Shown in pieces: positions 1-12,978 of a stretch of 64,000 nt of DNA (the first letter of the stretch is position 1; every line of letters begins with the position of its first letter). Origin of the DNA: Streptomyces sp. JJ66. GTDB taxonomy: Bacteria; Actinomycetota; Actinomycetes; Streptomycetales; Streptomycetaceae. The stretch spans positions 27,312 to 91,311 of the forward strand of contig NZ_JAEVFI010000005.1 of assembly GCF_019303495.1 (NCBI RefSeq), given 5' to 3'. Position numbers and translations under genes: made by a program. The notes beneath the pieces were generated by a model, which was not told where the DNA came from, searched no databases, and saw nothing but the letters and a program-made list of their open reading frames with translations.

Positions 1-1
1 C

Positions 2-1083
<1,082 letters not shown>

Positions 1084-1120
1084 TCCCGGCCGCACAACCA
1101 ACTCAACAAGCAGTACGTAG

Positions 1121-1159
1121 CGGCCCGAGTTGGGCCGTAGCAGATACATACGGGCCCAA
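1121..1159 (+). other. Mutually exclusive hairpins in the atpH-atpA gap
   Basis: CGGCCC (1121-1126) can pair with GGGCCG (1132-1137). The overlapping TTGGGCC (1130-1136) can instead pair with GGCCCAA (1153-1159), just before the atpA ribosome binding region. The two pairings exclude each other. They could influence translation or mRNA stability at the atpA junction, but this is inferred only from base complementarity. Confidence 0.4.
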
Positions 1160-1180
1160 CAAGGAGAGCAGGGAACCCAG

Positions 1181-2752
1181 ATGGCGGAGCTCACGATCCG
1201 GCCGGATGAGATCCGGGACGCGCTGGAGAACTTTGTCCAGTCGTACACGCCGGACGCGGCCTCGCGCGAAGAGGTCGGGACGGTCAGCGTTGCCGGTGAC
1301 GGCATCGCGAAGGTCGAGGGGCTGCCCTCGGCCATGGCGAACGAGCTGCTGAAGTTCGAGGACGGCACGCTCGGCCTCGCCCTGAACCTCGAAGAGCGCG
1401 AGGTCGGTGCGGTGGTCCTCGGCGAGTTCAGCGGCATCGAGGAGGGCCAGACGGTGCGCCGCACCGGCGAGGTCCTCTCGGTGGCGGTGGGCGACGGCTA
1501 CCTCGGCCGTGTCGTCGATCCGCTGGGCAACCCGGTGGACGGACTCGGCGACATCGAGACCTCGGGCCGCCGTGCGCTGGAGCTGCAGGCCCCCACGGTC
1601 ATGCAGCGCAAGTCGGTGCACGAGCCGATGGAGACCGGCTACAAGGCCGTGGACGCCATGACCCCGATCGGCCGTGGCCAGCGTCAGCTGATCATCGGCG
1701 ACCGGCAGACCGGCAAGACGGCCCTGGCGGTTGACACGATCATCAACCAGAAGGCCAACTGGGAGACCGGCGACCCGAGCAAGCAGGTCCGCTGCATCTA
1801 CGTCGCCGTCGGCCAGAAGGGCTCCACCATCGCTGGCGTGCGCGGCGCGCTGGAGGAGGCCGGTGCCCTGGAGTACACGACGATTGTCGCCGCCCCGGCG
1901 TCCGACCCGGCGGGCTTCAAGTACCTGGCGCCCTACACCGGTTCGGCCATCGGCCAGCACTGGATGTACGAGGGCAAGCACGTCCTGATCGTCTTCGACG
2001 ACCTGTCCAAGCAGGCCGACGCCTACCGCGCCGTGTCCCTGCTGCTGCGCCGCCCGCCGGGCCGTGAGGCGTACCCGGGTGACGTGTTCTACCTGCACTC
2101 CCGGCTGCTGGAGCGCTGCGCCAAGCTGTCGGACGAGATGGGCGCGGGCTCGATGACCGGTCTGCCGATCGTCGAGACCAAGGCCAACGACGTGTCGGCG
2201 TTCATCCCGACCAACGTCATCTCCATCACCGACGGCCAGTGCTTCCTGGAGTCCGACCTGTTCAACGCGGGCCAGCGCCCGGCGCTGAACGTCGGCATCT
2301 CGGTCTCCCGCGTCGGTGGCTCCGCGCAGCACAAGGCGATGAAGCAGGTGTCGGGCCGTCTGCGCGTGGACCTGGCCCAGTTCCGTGAGCTGGAGGCGTT
2401 CGCCGCCTTCGGCTCGGACCTGGACGCCGCGTCCAAGTCCTCCCTGGAGCGCGGTCAGCGCATGGTGGAACTGCTCAAGCAGAGCCAGTACGCGCCGTAC
2501 CCGACCGAGAACCAGATCGTCTCCATCTGGGCGGGCACCAACGGCCTGATGGACGAGGTCCCGGTCGCGGACATCCGCCGCTTCGAGAAGGAGCTGCTGG
2601 ACTTCCTGCACCACGAGCACAAGGACCTGATGACGTCCATCCGCGAGGGCGCCAAGATGTCGGACGACACCCTGGCCAAGCTGCGTGAGGTCGTCGACTC
2701 CTTCAAGCGCCAGTTCGAGACCTCGGACGGCAAGCTGCTGGGCGAGGGCTGA
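1181..2752 (+). CDS. atpA: ATP synthase F1 subunit alpha
   Basis: The 523-residue product is the regulatory nucleotide-binding subunit of F1. The P-loop GDRQTGKT, the [11 protein letters not shown] segment and the late [16 protein letters not shown] motif with the alpha arginine finger are all present and uninterrupted. ATG at 1181 is chosen because purine-rich AAGGAG and AGGGAA motifs lie 6-14 bases upstream and [11 protein letters not shown] matches the usual actinobacterial N terminus. It is followed after two bases by atpG, within one transcription unit. Confidence 0.98.
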   Translation: MAELTIRPDEIRDALENFVQSYTPDAASREEVGTVSVAGDGIAKVEGLPSAMANELLKFEDGTLGLALNLEEREVGAVVLGEFSGIEEGQTVRRTGEVLSVAVGDGYLGRVVDPLGNPVDGLGDIETSGRRALELQAPTVMQRKSVHEPMETGYKAVDAMTPIGRGQRQLIIGDRQTGKTALAVDTIINQKANWETGDPSKQVRCIYVAVGQKGSTIAGVRGALEEAGALEYTTIVAAPASDPAGFKYLAPYTGSAIGQHWMYEGKHVLIVFDDLSKQADAYRAVSLLLRRPPGREAYPGDVFYLHSRLLERCAKLSDEMGAGSMTGLPIVETKANDVSAFIPTNVISITDGQCFLESDLFNAGQRPALNVGISVSRVGGSAQHKAMKQVSGRLRVDLAQFRELEAFAAFGSDLDAASKSSLERGQRMVELLKQSQYAPYPTENQIVSIWAGTNGLMDEVPVADIRRFEKELLDFLHHEHKDLMTSIREGAKMSDDTLAKLREVVDSFKRQFETSDGKLLGEG

Positions 2753-2754
2753 GC

Positions 2755-5138
<2,384 letters not shown>

Positions 5139-5153
5139 CGCTCCCGGCTCGCC

Positions 5154-5190
5154 GGCGGTGGGAACGGACCCGTGTCCGTTCCCACCCGCC
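5154..5190 (+). other. Strong hairpin between atpD and atpC
   Basis: TGGGAACGGAC (5159-5169) pairs perfectly with GTCCGTTCCCA (5174-5184) around a CCGT loop. The stem is extended by GGCGG/CCGCC across a single bulged C. There is no T-run, so it is more likely a partial attenuator, processing site or 3'-end stabiliser that sets atpC level relative to atpD than a full terminator. Confidence 0.6.
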
Positions 5191-5232
5191 GCACCCCGTA
5201 TCCTTGTGAAAATCCCAGTCTGAGGAGCCACA

Positions 5233-5613
5233 GTGGCTGAGCTGCACGTCGAGTTGGTCGCCGCCGACCGCAAGGTCTGGTCCGGTGAGGCCAGCCTGGT
5301 CGTCGCGCGCACCTCGTCGGGTGAGATCGGCATCATGCCCGGCCACCAGCCGCTGCTTGGTGTGCTGGTGTCCGGCCCGGTCACCATCCGGTCCACCGGT
5401 GCGGACAGCGGCACCGTGATCGCCGCCGTGCACGGCGGTTTCATCTCGTTCGCGGACAACAAACTCTCCATCCTGGCCGAGATCGCGGAGCTGAGCTACG
5501 AGATCGACGTCCAGCGCGCCGAGCGCGCGCTGGAGAAGGCCAAGTCGGAGCAGGACTCGGCGGCCGAGCGGCGCGCCGATGTCCGACTGCGGGCAGTGGC
5601 GGTCGCACGCTGA
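5233..5613 (+). CDS. atpC: ATP synthase F1 subunit epsilon
   Basis: The 126-residue product is the epsilon subunit, which couples the rotor to the c-ring and inhibits ATP hydrolysis. The N-terminal beta sandwich is recognisable (VELVAADRKVWSGEASLV, GEIGIMPGHQPLL) and is followed by a helical C-terminal hairpin (RAERALEKAKSEQDSAAERRA). It uses a GTG start with AGGAGCCAC directly upstream. It is the last gene of the operon. Confidence 0.97.
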   Translation: MAELHVELVAADRKVWSGEASLVVARTSSGEIGIMPGHQPLLGVLVSGPVTIRSTGADSGTVIAAVHGGFISFADNKLSILAEIAELSYEIDVQRAERALEKAKSEQDSAAERRADVRLRAVAVAR

Positions 5614-5636
5614 AACCGCACGCCCCTTCTCGCCCC

Positions 5637-5681
5637 AGCCGCGGACGGCTCCGGAGCCCTGCTCCGGAATGGTCCGCGGCT
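5637..5681 (+). terminator. Terminator after the atp operon
   Basis: This is a two-part hairpin. The outer arms AGCCGCGGAC (5637-5646) and GTCCGCGGCT (5672-5681) are perfectly complementary, and inside them TCCGGAG (5650-5656) pairs with CTCCGGA (5662-5668). It lies 24 bases past the atpC stop and fits the end of the atp transcript. Confidence 0.7.
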
Positions 5682-5783
5682 GCGTCGATCACGGGCGCGG
5701 CACGCTGGGAACGCTGGGAGACCGGGCACGGCGCACCGCACACGGCGCGCGGCCCGCTACAGACGCGAGGAGGTCGGTGACAC

Positions 5784-6236
5784 ATGGCCCTCGCCCTGTG
5801 GCTGTGCGGATCGTTCGTGGCGCTGGCCCTGCTGGCGCTGTTCGTCTTCGGCCTGCGCCGCCGCCTGATCCAGCGCTCCGGCGGCACGTTCGACTGCAGT
5901 CTGCGGTGGGACGTCGCCGGGGTGGAGGCGAGTGAGCCGACGGGCCGGGGCTGGAGCTACGGCATCGCCCGCTATCGCGGCGATCGCGTCGAGTGGTTCC
6001 GCGTCTTCTCCTACGCGCCCCGGCCGCGCCGCCTGCTGGAGCGTGAGTCGGTGGAGGTGCTGGAGCGCCGGGTGCCGAAGGGCGAGGAGGAGCTGGCTCT
6101 GTTGTCCGGCGCGGTCGTCCTCGTGTGCCGGCTCCGGGGTGCGCGGGTGGAACTGGCGATGAGCGAGGACGCGCTCACGGGTTTCCTCGCCTGGCTGGAG
6201 GCCGCGCCTCCGGGCCAGCGCGTCAACGTGGCGTAG
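5784..6236 (+). CDS. DUF2550 family membrane-anchored protein
   Basis: The 150-residue protein has one N-terminal membrane helix (residues 4-24, LWLCGSFVALALLALFVFGL) followed by a basic stop-transfer stretch (RRRL) and a cytoplasmic domain rich in Trp and Arg. The pattern matches the actinobacterial DUF2550 family, found next to atpC in mycobacteria and streptomycetes. The function is unknown. GAGGAGG sits 9 bases before the ATG. A small hairpin terminator follows. Confidence 0.85.
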   Translation: MALALWLCGSFVALALLALFVFGLRRRLIQRSGGTFDCSLRWDVAGVEASEPTGRGWSYGIARYRGDRVEWFRVFSYAPRPRRLLERESVEVLERRVPKGEEELALLSGAVVLVCRLRGARVELAMSEDALTGFLAWLEAAPPGQRVNVA

Positions 6237-8390
<2,154 letters not shown>

Positions 8391-8423
8391 GCGCTGACGC
8401 GCCCTGCCTAGGATGGGCCGACC

Positions 8424-9083
8424 ATGTCGCTGCCGCACGCCATCCTCACCGCCCTGCTGGAGAAGCCGTCTTCGGGGCTGGAGCTGACGCGCCGGTTCGA
8501 CAAGTCCATCGGCTTCTTCTGGTCCGCCACGCACCAGCAGATCTACCGCGAGCTGGGCAAGCTGGAGCAGGCGGGCTGGGTGCGGTCGGAGCCGGAACCG
8601 GGCAGTCGCGGGCAGCGCAAGGAGTACGCGGTGCTGCCCCAGGGCCGCGCGGAGCTGAGCCGCTGGGTGGGCGCCGCGCAGGACCCCAAGCCGCTGCGGG
8701 ACGCCACGATCCTGCGGCTGCGGGCGGCAGCCGTCGTCGGCACGGACGGCCTCGCCGGGGAGCTGGCCCGCCATCTCGCCCTGCACGAGCGGCAGCTGGC
8801 GGAGTACCAGCGGATCGAACGCCGCGACTTCCCGCCGGAGCGCACCGACGAGATCGCCCGGCTCCAGCACGTGGTGCTGCGGGCGGGCATCGAACTGGAG
8901 TCCTTCTGGACGCGGTGGCTGACGGACGCGCTGGCCGCACTCGGCGAACCGGCCCCGGAGTCAGCGCCGCAGCCAGCGCCGGAAGCCGGGGTGCGGAGAG
9001 CCGGGGCGCCGGAAGCCGCAGTATCCGACACCGCAGCGCCGGAAGCCGGGGCGCCGGAAGCCGAGGCGCCGGAGCGCGCGTGA
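8424..9083 (+). CDS. PadR family transcriptional regulator
   Basis: The 219-residue protein has an N-terminal winged helix typical of PadR: SLPHAILTALLEKPSSGLEL, the FWSATHQQIYRELGKLEQ recognition helix and the basic GQRKEY wing. A C-terminal dimerisation helix follows. The last ~45 residues are a low-complexity A-P-E-A-G tail from degenerate DNA repeats at about 8955-9080, unlikely to be folded. The gene starts 33 bases after fadH, so co-transcription and control of fadH or of itself are plausible. Confidence 0.88.
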   Translation: MSLPHAILTALLEKPSSGLELTRRFDKSIGFFWSATHQQIYRELGKLEQAGWVRSEPEPGSRGQRKEYAVLPQGRAELSRWVGAAQDPKPLRDATILRLRAAAVVGTDGLAGELARHLALHERQLAEYQRIERRDFPPERTDEIARLQHVVLRAGIELESFWTRWLTDALAALGEPAPESAPQPAPEAGVRRAGAPEAAVSDTAAPEAGAPEAEAPERA

Positions 9084-9087
9084 AAGA

Positions 9088-9121
9088 GCCGGGGAGACGG
9101 CGGGCGGGCCGTCTCCCCGGC
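9088..9121. terminator. Bidirectional terminator between padR and chitinase
   Basis: GCCGGGGAGACGG (9088-9100) pairs perfectly with CCGTCTCCCCGGC (9109-9121) around an 8-base loop. It lies between the ends of two convergent genes, so it can serve both strands. Confidence 0.8.
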
Positions 9122-9184
9122 GGTCTGACGGGGCGGACTCAGCGGGCGGTGCTCAGCCACCCAGCCCCGGTGGAGGGGCGGCGA

Positions 9185-10807
9185 TCAGCCATTGAGCCCC
9201 CGGTGGATGGCGGTGATCAGCTCGCCGTCGGCGGTGTCGCCGCTGGTCTCCCAGAAGAACGCGCCGCCCAGCCCCTGCCGCTTGGCCCAGTCCATCTTGC
9301 CGTCGATGGTGGCCGGGGTGTCGTAGCTCCACCACTGCTCGCCGCAGTGCGCGTAGGCGGTACCGGCGATCGTGCCGGTGGCCGGGCAGCGCTGCTTGAG
9401 CACCTTGTAGTCCTCGATGCCCGCCTCATAGGTGCCGGGCGCCGCGCCGGTCGCGCTGCCACCGGGCGCGGACTGCGTGACGCCGGTCCAGCCGCGCCCG
9501 TAGAAGCCGATGCCCAGCAGCAGCTTGTCGGCCGGGATGCCCTTGGCCTTCAGCTTGGCGATGGCGGCCGCCGCGTTGAAGCCTTCCTTCGGGATGCCCT
9601 CGTACGACGTCAGCGGGGAGTGCGTGGCGGTCGGGCCGGTCTTGGCCCAGGCGCCGAAGAAGTCGTAGGTCATGACGTTGTACCAGTCGGTGTACTGGGC
9701 CGCGCCGGCGTAGTCCGCCTGGTCGATCTTGCCGCCCGCGGAGGCGTCGGCGGTGATGGCCGCGGTGACCAGCTGGTCCTGGCCGAACTCGGCGCGGAAC
9801 GCCCGCATCATCGTGCGCATCACGTCCGGACCGCTGTCGTCGCAGCTCAGGCCACAGGCGTTGGGGTACTCCCAGTCCAGGTCGATGCCGTCGAACAGGC
9901 CCTCCCAGCGCTCGTCGTACACCAGGTCGTGGCAGGACTGCGCGAAGGCGGCCGGGTTCTTCATGGCGTCACCGAAGCCGCCGGACCAGGTCCAGCCGCC
10001 GAAGGACCACAGCACCTTGAGGTGCGGGTGCATCTGCTTCAGCTTCAGCAACTGGTTGAAGTTGCCGCGCAGCGGCTGGTCCCAGGTGTCGGCCTTGCCG
10101 TCCACCGACTCGGCGGCGGTGTACGCCTTGTCGGTCGCCGCGTAGGCGTCGCCCATGGTGCACTTGCCGCCCTGGACGTTGCCGAACGCGTAGTTGATGT
10201 GCGTCAGCTTCGCGGCGGAGCCGGACGTCACCAGGTCCTTGACGTGGTAGTCGCGGCCGTAGACGCCCCACTCGGTGAAGTACCCGAGGTTGATGTACTC
10301 GCCCGGCGGCTCGGGGTCGGGGTCCGGGTCCGGGTCCGGGTCCGGGTCGGGGTCTGGGTCCGGGTCGGGGTCCGGGTCGCCGGAGCCGTCGCAGGCGGCG
10401 CCGTTGATGGTGCAGCCGCTCGGCTCGCCCGGTCCGCTGCCGTTGAGGCCGAAGCTGACGCTCGCCCCGGGCGCGAGCTGGCCGTTCCAGCCCGCGTTGA
10501 CGGCGGTGTAGTGGTCACCGTCCCGGGTGACCGTGGCCTCCCAGTGGCTGTTCACGGTGGTGCCGGAGGGGAAGTCCCACTCCAGCTCCCAGCCGTTCAG
10601 CGTGGTGTCACCGGTGTTCTTGATCGTCCACTTGGCCTCGAACCCGGTACCCCAGTCCGAGGTGCGGGTGAAGCTGGCCGTGGCCGACTCGGCGGCCTGT
10701 GCCGACGGCGCGAGGGCGACCATGCCGCCGACGGGGATGAGCAGGGCGGCCGCTGCCGCGAGGGCCCGCCGTCGTATGCGATGCGAAGTGCTGCGTTCTG
10801 GTGTCAC
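9185..10807 (-). CDS. Secreted chitinase: CBM2 + GH18
   Basis: The 540-residue enzyme cleaves chitin outside the cell. The order is a signal peptide (basic RIRRR, hydrophobic core, cleavage after about residue 38, PSAQA), then a family-2 carbohydrate-binding domain (about 40-145, with WGTGFEAKWTIKNTG). A linker of Asp-Pro repeats and a GH18 barrel follow, with the catalytic DxxDxDxE motif in FDGIDLDWEYP. The GTG start has AGGAG eight bases upstream. The upstream direct repeats are those of classical Streptomyces chitinase promoters, implying chitin induction and glucose repression. Confidence 0.95.
   Translation of the reverse strand: MTPERSTSHRIRRRALAAAAALLIPVGGMVALAPSAQAAESATASFTRTSDWGTGFEAKWTIKNTGDTTLNGWELEWDFPSGTTVNSHWEATVTRDGDHYTAVNAGWNGQLAPGASVSFGLNGSGPGEPSGCTINGAACDGSGDPDPDPDPDPDPDPDPDPDPDPEPPGEYINLGYFTEWGVYGRDYHVKDLVTSGSAAKLTHINYAFGNVQGGKCTMGDAYAATDKAYTAAESVDGKADTWDQPLRGNFNQLLKLKQMHPHLKVLWSFGGWTWSGGFGDAMKNPAAFAQSCHDLVYDERWEGLFDGIDLDWEYPNACGLSCDDSGPDVMRTMMRAFRAEFGQDQLVTAAITADASAGGKIDQADYAGAAQYTDWYNVMTYDFFGAWAKTGPTATHSPLTSYEGIPKEGFNAAAAIAKLKAKGIPADKLLLGIGFYGRGWTGVTQSAPGGSATGAAPGTYEAGIEDYKVLKQRCPATGTIAGTAYAHCGEQWWSYDTPATIDGKMDWAKRQGLGGAFFWETSGDTADGELITAIHRGLNG
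10311..10378 (+). repeat. Hexanucleotide-based repeats encoding the chitinase Asp-Pro linker
   Basis: About eleven tandem copies of a GGGTCC/GGGTCG unit, read on the opposite strand as Asp-Pro dipeptides, form the hinge between CBM2 and GH18. The copy number is likely variable between strains. Confidence 0.8.
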
Positions 10808-10914
10808 GAGAGCGCTCCTGTGCCGGGGCCGGTGGGGGCCGGTCCGATGGGTCGCTGCGCCGCCCGTGGGAGCACGGCATAGCCTGTTGCCGCGTCCCTC
10901 GCAGTTGTCCGTGG

Positions 10915-10956
10915 ACACTAAAGAGGTCTGTACCATTGGTCAAGAGGTCTGGACCA
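10915..10956 (-). promoter_or_regulatory. Chitinase promoter with paired 12-bp direct repeats
   Basis: On the minus strand TGGTCCAGACCT (10956-10945) and TGGTACAGACCT (10935-10924) are direct repeats 21 bases apart, about two helical turns. The -35 box TTGACC (10943-10938) lies between them and, 17 bases on, the -10 box TAGTGT (10920-10915) follows. This is the known architecture of Streptomyces chi promoters, where the repeats mediate chitin induction and glucose repression. A leader of about 100 bases precedes the GTG. Confidence 0.85.
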
Positions 10957-11083
10957 TATCGCCGTGGTGTCTGCCCCTGGTGATGCCCGCCAGGACCGCT
11001 CCGAACTGCGGCTTCCCCGTTCGACGGGCGGTGAGTTGACCCAAAGTCCGGGGCGGCCGTTGGCCCTCGCGGCAGAGCGACGC

Positions 11084-11258
11084 CTACTCCCGCGTCACGC
11101 CCCACTCGCGGGCCAGGACCGCCGCCTGGGTGCGACTGCGCAGGTCCAGCTTGCGCAGCAGGCGGCTGACGTGCGTCTTGACCGTCGCCTCGGCCATCGA
11201 CAGCGCCGCCGCGACCTCCGCGTTCGCGTAGCCCTCGGCCAGCAGCGCCAGCAGTGGA
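11084..11258 (-). pseudogene. 3' remnant of a LuxR/NarL-type regulator
   Basis: The last ~57 codons encode a clear LuxR helix-turn-helix (LLALLAEGYANAEVAAALSM, then ATVKTHVSRLLRKLDLRSRTQAAVLARE). The usual LTPREREVL start of the domain and the whole receiver domain are missing. Upstream of about 11258 the frame runs into sequence that instead reads as a membrane protein end on the other strand. This is a truncated gene, not a small functional regulator. Confidence 0.75.
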
Positions 11259-11383
11259 TGGGTCTCGTCGCCGCCGTCGCCCTGATCATCGCCGTCAGTT
11301 ACACCCTCTGGCCCAAGCAGCCGCCCGCCGGGAAGTCGGACGACGGCCCGGAGCGGACCCCGCGTCAGGCGTCCCGGCGCTGA
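11258..11383 (+). pseudogene. C-terminal remnant of a membrane protein, probably a permease
   Basis: The reading frame encodes one hydrophobic helix (GLVAAVALIIAVSYTLW) followed by a polar tail rich in Lys, Asp and Arg, as at the end of a polytopic transporter. There is no credible ribosome binding site, and the first codons lie at the point where the LuxR remnant on the other strand breaks off. In other streptomycetes, as I recall, a permease gene often precedes betaine/choline oxidation genes. A genuine 41-residue membrane peptide cannot be excluded. Confidence 0.45.
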
Positions 11384-11495
11384 TCCGACAGAGTGCCGCG
11401 CGGCCCGGGTGGCCCCGGCTGGCGGTACGCCGGGTGGCGCGCGGGCGCGCACCGGCCGAAGGTGGGAAGCCAGTCGCCATCTCCAGGGAGTCCGC

Positions 11496-12962
11496 GTGCC
11501 CGAGCTGTATATCGACGGTCAATGGGTCGCCGCGGCGGCCAAAGGACGCCACCAGGTCGTCAACCCGTTCGACGCCTCGGTGATCACCGAAGTGGACGAC
11601 GGCGACGCGACCGACGTGGACCTCGCCGTACGGGCCGCCCGCCGCGCCTTCGACTCCGGCGAGTGGTCAGGGCTGCCCACCCGCGAGCGCGCCGACGTGC
11701 TCTACCGCGTGCACGAGTTCCTGCTGCGCGACCAGGAGGAGATCGCGCGCACCGAGACCCTGGACACCGGCAAGACGCTCACCGAGGCGCGCATCGACAT
11801 CGAGGACGTCGCGAACTGCTTCCGCTACTTCGCCGAGGCCGCGGGGAAGGACGCGGGCCGGGTGGTGGACGTCGGCCCCGGCGTGCTCAGCCGCGTCGTG
11901 TACTACCCCGTCGGCGTCTGCGCGCTCATCGCCCCGTGGAACTACCCTCTGCTGCAAGCCTCCTGGAAGGTGGCCCCGGCGCTCGCGGCGGGCAACACCT
12001 TCGTGCTCAAACCGAGCGAGGTGACGCCGCTGTCCACCGTCCACCTGCTCCGCCTCATCGCGGAGGCGGGCGCCCCGCCCGGCGTGGCCAACCTCGTCCT
12101 CGGCCAGGGCTCACGCGTCGGGGCCGCGATGACCGCGCACCCGGACGTGGACCTCGTCTCCTTCACCGGCGGCCTGGAGACCGGACGCCGCATCATGGCG
12201 ACCGCAGCCGAAGACGTGAAGAAGATCGCCCTGGAACTCGGCGGCAAGAACCCCAACGTCATCTTCGACGACGCCGATTTCGACGCCGCGCTCGACTACG
12301 CGCTGGACGCCGCCTTCCTCCACTCCGGCCAGGTCTGCTCGGCCGGGTCCCGGCTCATCGTGCAGGAGGGCATCCACGACCGGTTCGTCGAAGCGCTGGC
12401 CGACCGGGCCGCCCGCATCCGGCTGGGCAACGGCCTGGAGCCCGAGACCGAATCCGGCCCGCTCAGCTCCGGCGAACACCGCGCGAAGGTCGAACGCTAT
12501 CTGGAGATCGCCCGCAAGGAGGGCGCCCGCTTCGCCTGCGGCGGCGCCCGCCCTAAGGACCCGGCACTCCAGCGGGGCTTCTTCCTCCAGCCGACCGTGC
12601 TGGCCGACTGCGACCGCTCCATGCGCGTCGTCCAGGAGGAGATCTTCGGCCCCGTCGTCACCGTCGAGCGCTTCCGCACCGAGGAGCAGGCGCTGCGCCT
12701 GGCCAACGACACCCGCTACGGCCTCGCGGGCGGAGTGTGGACGTCCGAGGCCAGCCGCGCCCAGCGGTTCGCCGACGGCCTGCGGCACGGCACCGTGTGG
12801 ATCAACGACTTCCACCCCTACGTACCGCAGGCCGAATGGGGCGGCTTCGGCCGCTCCGGCATCGGCCGCGAGCTGGGCCCGTCCGGGCTGCACGAGTACC
12901 AGGAGAGCAAGCACATCTACCAGAACCTCACACCGGCGCCGTCCGGCTGGTTCAAGGGCTGA
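11496..12962 (+). CDS. betB: Betaine-aldehyde dehydrogenase-like ALDH
   Basis: The 488-residue NAD-dependent aldehyde dehydrogenase probably oxidises betaine aldehyde to the osmoprotectant glycine betaine. The ALDH landmarks APWNYPLLQASWK, the FTGGLETGR nucleotide loop, the LELGGKNPN glutamate motif and the catalytic cysteine in SGQVCSAGSR are all present. GTG at 11496 has AGGGAG five bases upstream. It is 16 bases from the choline oxidase-like gene, which supports the substrate assignment. The exact aldehyde is inferred from context. Confidence 0.85.
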   Translation: MPELYIDGQWVAAAAKGRHQVVNPFDASVITEVDDGDATDVDLAVRAARRAFDSGEWSGLPTRERADVLYRVHEFLLRDQEEIARTETLDTGKTLTEARIDIEDVANCFRYFAEAAGKDAGRVVDVGPGVLSRVVYYPVGVCALIAPWNYPLLQASWKVAPALAAGNTFVLKPSEVTPLSTVHLLRLIAEAGAPPGVANLVLGQGSRVGAAMTAHPDVDLVSFTGGLETGRRIMATAAEDVKKIALELGGKNPNVIFDDADFDAALDYALDAAFLHSGQVCSAGSRLIVQEGIHDRFVEALADRAARIRLGNGLEPETESGPLSSGEHRAKVERYLEIARKEGARFACGGARPKDPALQRGFFLQPTVLADCDRSMRVVQEEIFGPVVTVERFRTEEQALRLANDTRYGLAGGVWTSEASRAQRFADGLRHGTVWINDFHPYVPQAEWGGFGRSGIGRELGPSGLHEYQESKHIYQNLTPAPSGWFKG

Positions 12963-12978
12963 GGGGGCATTCCCACCC

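Noticed and set aside
10311..10378. CRISPR-like or satellite array
   Set aside because: The repeats are in frame and encode the Asp-Pro linker of the chitinase; there are no spacers or cas genes.
11084..11452. Complete LuxR regulator of about 120 residues
   Set aside because: Only the last ~57 codons are LuxR-like; the upstream part is unrelated low-complexity Arg/Gly/Pro sequence and lacks a start context.
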